DNA of 64,000 nucleotides from an uncultured Kushneria sp. (GTDB taxonomy: Bacteria; Pseudomonadota; Gammaproteobacteria; Pseudomonadales; Halomonadaceae), in assembly GCF_947497025.1 (NCBI RefSeq), contig NZ_CANMFC010000007.1, positions 178,359 through 242,358 on the forward strand, read 5' to 3'. Under the pieces are notes generated by a model. It searched no databases. It saw only the letters and a program-made list of their open reading frames with translations, and was not told the DNA's origin. Positions 61,887-64,000 of this stretch are shown here, in pieces (position 1 is the stretch's first letter; each line of letters opens with the position of its first letter). A program made the position numbers and the translations under genes.

Positions 61887-63134
61887 ATGGCGCTTTACGT
61901 ACAAAAATTCGGCGGCACCTCGGTAGGCAGTGTCGAGCGAATCAAGGCGGTGGCCGAGAAGGTCAAGGGATTTCGTGATCAGGGCCACCAGATCGTGGTG
62001 GTGGTCTCGGCCATGAGCGGTGAAACCAATCGCCTGATCGAAATGGCCTCCCAGATCAATGAAGAGCCCACACCGCGCGAGATGGATATGCTGGTGTCGA
62101 CCGGTGAGCAGGTCACGATTTCACTATTGGCCATGGCATTGCATCAATTGGGGGTCAAGGCGACGTCCTATACCGGTGCCCAGGTCGGTATTCGCACCGA
62201 CAGCGCCCATACCCGCGCCCGTATTCAGCGTATCGAGACCGATGACCTGCGTGCCGATCTCGACGAGGGGCAGGTCGTGGTCGTGGCAGGCTTCCAGGGC
62301 GTGGACAGTGAAGGCAATATCACCACGCTGGGTCGCGGCGGCTCCGACACTACCGGGGTGGCGCTGGCCGCAGCGCTCAAGGCCGATGAGTGTCAGATCT
62401 ATACCGATGTCGATGGCGTCTACACCACCGATCCGCGCGTTTGCGCCAAGGCACGCCGTTTGGAAAGCATTACGGTCGAGGAGATGCTGGAGATGGCCAG
62501 TCTCGGCTCCAAGGTGCTTCAGATTCGCGCCGTCGAATTTGCCGGCAAGTACAACGTCCCGCTGCGCGTTTTGTCCTCCTTCGAGGACGGCCCGGGAACC
62601 CTGATTACTGCAGATGAAGAGATTGCCAACATGGAAGAGCCACTGATCTCGGGTATCGCCTTCAATAATAACGAAGCCAAGCTGACCGTTTTGAGCACAC
62701 CCGATGTGCCCGGCGTTGCCTCGCGTATCCTGGGACCGATTTCGGACGCCAATATCGAAGTCGACATGATCGTTCAAAATGTCGCTCCCTCGGGTGGTTA
62801 CACCGATTTTACCTTTACGGTGGCCAAGGGCGATTTTCGCCAGACGCAGCGTATTCTGGAAGAGCAGGTGATCCCGTCGCTGGGTGGAGGCGAAGTGCGC
62901 GGTGATGACAAGATCGCCAAGGTGTCGCTGGTCGGGGTAGGGATGCGCTCCCATGCAGGCGTAGCGACCCGGATGTTTCGGGTGCTGGCCGATGAGGGCA
63001 TCAATATTCGGATGGTCTCGACTTCAGAGATCAAGATCTCTGTCGTTATTGACGAGAAGTTTCTCGAGCTTGCCGTGCGATCGCTGCATACCGCTTTTGG
63101 CCTTGATAAGGCAGATGTGAGCGAAGAAAGCTAA
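61887..63134 (+). CDS. lysC: Aspartokinase LysC
   Basis: Phosphorylates aspartate, opening lysine, threonine, methionine and, in halophiles, ectoine synthesis. 415 residues: kinase domain with [14 protein letters not shown] at 5-18 and [16 protein letters not shown], then two ACT domains (about 265-415) for feedback control. The start at 61887 follows AGGGAG; 31 bases separate it from alaS, so they are probably co-transcribed. No lysine riboswitch is seen. Confidence 0.97.
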   Translation: MALYVQKFGGTSVGSVERIKAVAEKVKGFRDQGHQIVVVVSAMSGETNRLIEMASQINEEPTPREMDMLVSTGEQVTISLLAMALHQLGVKATSYTGAQVGIRTDSAHTRARIQRIETDDLRADLDEGQVVVVAGFQGVDSEGNITTLGRGGSDTTGVALAAALKADECQIYTDVDGVYTTDPRVCAKARRLESITVEEMLEMASLGSKVLQIRAVEFAGKYNVPLRVLSSFEDGPGTLITADEEIANMEEPLISGIAFNNNEAKLTVLSTPDVPGVASRILGPISDANIEVDMIVQNVAPSGGYTDFTFTVAKGDFRQTQRILEEQVIPSLGGGEVRGDDKIAKVSLVGVGMRSHAGVATRMFRVLADEGINIRMVSTSEIKISVVIDEKFLELAVRSLHTAFGLDKADVSEES

Positions 63135-63343
63135 AAAACTCTGGAATGCAGGGTGACAGGCTGGTGCTTGCGAGGCTTTCTGCCACACTGAACCAGTCAT
63201 CGTGCACCGGGCAAGGGTGGCGGTCGAAATAACACAGGTTGGATCGTGGTTCGGCTTGTCGCATAATGCCCCGCTTAATTCCGTCCGGTGCACGATCTAT
63301 ATGCATATATGTATAGGGAAGCAGCAATGAAAAGGAGGTCGCA

Positions 63344-63541
63344 ATGCTCATCCTGACTCGCCGCGTGGGTGAGACACTCATGGTTGGCGATGAAATTACC
63401 GTGACCGTGCTCGGCGTCAAGGGCAATCAGGTCCGCCTGGGTGTCAACGCACCCAGGAATGTTTCCGTGCATCGTGAAGAGATTTATCAGCGCATTCAGC
63501 AGGAAAAGAGTGACATTGACAGTGAGAATGATCCTGTCTGA
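63344..63541 (+). CDS. csrA: Carbon storage regulator CsrA (RsmA)
   Basis: A small dimeric RNA-binding protein that blocks or shields ribosome sites containing GGA. 65 residues, with the family opening [34 protein letters not shown] and the RNA-contact Arg near residue 44 (HREEIYQRI). The ribosome site AAGGAGG contains GGA and is near-perfect, so autoregulation is plausible. It follows lysC after 209 bases and precedes tRNA-Ser. A candidate antagonist RNA lies 10 kb upstream. Confidence 0.98.
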   Translation: MLILTRRVGETLMVGDEITVTVLGVKGNQVRLGVNAPRNVSVHREEIYQRIQQEKSDIDSENDPV

Positions 63542-63653
63542 AAGCCGCATTTCAGCGCGGGTATCCAGCCAAATATATTGAATCACAAGAATTTTTGACT
63601 TTGGGCTGGACAGGTAAGCGTAAACCAGGTAATATGCGCGCCGTACCGATCGA

Positions 63654-63746
63654 GGAGAGATGGCCGAGTGGCTGAAGGCGCTCCCCTGCTAAGGGAGTAT
63701 AGGGTTTATAGCCCTATCGAGGGTTCGAATCCCTCTCTCTCCGCCA
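63654..63746 (+). tRNA. tRNA-Ser(GCT)
   Basis: A class-II tRNA of 93 bases including encoded CCA. Acceptor GGAGAGA pairs with TCTCTCC; the anticodon stem TCCCCT-GCT-AAGGGA carries GCT; a long variable arm AGGGTTTATAGCCCT and TTCGAATCC T loop are present. Confidence 0.98.
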
Positions 63747-63817
63747 TCATCGGTATTGAATGTCGAAAGGCCCGCCATTAAAGGCGAATATGACATTCAT
63801 ACTGCTGTACTTTTGTT

Positions 63818-63894
63818 GCGCCCGTAGCTCAGCTGGATAGAGTACCTGACTACGAATCAGGTGGTCGGAGGTTCGAATCCTCCCGGGCGCGCCA
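63818..63894 (+). tRNA. tRNA-Arg(ACG), copy 1
   Basis: 77 bases with encoded CCA. Acceptor GCGCCCG/CGGGCGC; anticodon ACG in CTGACTACGAATCAG; T arm GGAGGTTCGAATCCTCC. The wobble A is normally deaminated to inosine. Confidence 0.98.
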
Positions 63895-63925
63895 TCAGCA
63901 CACAGATGTATAACTTGTTTTATTT

Positions 63926-64000
63926 GCGCCCGTAGCTCAGCTGGATAGAGTACCTGACTACGAATCAGGTGGTCGGAGGTTCGAATCCTCCCGGGCGCGC
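63926..64000 (+). tRNA. tRNA-Arg(ACG), copy 2, cut by window end
   Basis: Identical to copy 1 over all 75 bases present; the final CA lies beyond the window. The 31-base spacer differs from that before copy 1, so the array probably continues rightward. Confidence 0.96.

Noticed and set aside
63135..63343. Possible extra small gene between lysC and csrA
   Set aside because: Open frames here run antisense through lysC or csrA and lack ribosome sites; the stretch is better read as the csrA promoter and leader.

Overview
The window looks like chromosomal DNA of a moderately halophilic gammaproteobacterium of the Halomonadaceae (Halomonas/Kushneria type). The reasons are high G+C, ectoine-degradation genes doeA-doeB-doeX, a BetT-type choline carrier, Asp-rich secreted proteins, and gammaproteobacterial core order (pyrG-kdsA-eno; fdxA and mutS adjacent; cinA/pncC-recA-recX-alaS-lysC-csrA-tRNA-Ser-tRNA-Arg). 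Genus assignment is inference. I see no insertion sequence, prophage or CRISPR array. Almost every gene is intact; the only partial one seen is a tRNA cut by the right edge.

Layout. 1-7.2 kb: Zn/Cd-type P-ATPase, GlpT, a Fur-box divergon (siderophore-esterase-like hydrolase and YncE-like propeller), and two small secreted Asp-rich paralogues. 7.5-10.7 kb: single-domain ModE-like regulator and modABC. 10.8-17.7 kb: ureohydrolase, CHASE4-HAMP-GGDEF diguanylate cyclase, purine nucleoside permease-like protein, PhoD-like phosphatase, histidine phosphatase. 17.8-24.7 kb: cra divergent from the fructose PTS operon fruBKA. 24.8-29.4 kb: NSS sodium symporter, BetT with a BetI-like operator, macro-domain protein. 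29.4-32.7 kb: two-component system with a triple-repeat Spy/CpxP-like periplasmic protein. 32.9-39.1 kb: gluconokinase and a sugar-oxidation cluster (galactose dehydrogenase, mutarotase, sugar porter, FadR-type regulator, lactonase) with a long palindrome in front of the porter. 39.1-45.5 kb: DUF3108 protein, GhrA, CorA, then an overlapping pair of a triple-CheW protein and a soluble four-PAS chemoreceptor. 45.8-48.7 kb: doeABX. 48.8-64 kb: core block.

The most interesting item is an unannotated short transcript at about 53125-53304, between eno and fdxA. It has ten GGA motifs in about 130 bases, two perfect hairpins that present AUGGAN in hexaloops, and a strong intrinsic terminator. This is the architecture of CsrB/RsmZ-type RNAs that titrate CsrA/RsmA. 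In Pseudomonas, rsmZ also lies next to fdxA, and csrA itself is in this window at 63344. Genes and RNA together suggest a salt-adapted heterotroph with post-transcriptional (Csr), sugar (Cra), iron (Fur), choline (BetI) and damage (LexA) control points visible in the sequence.
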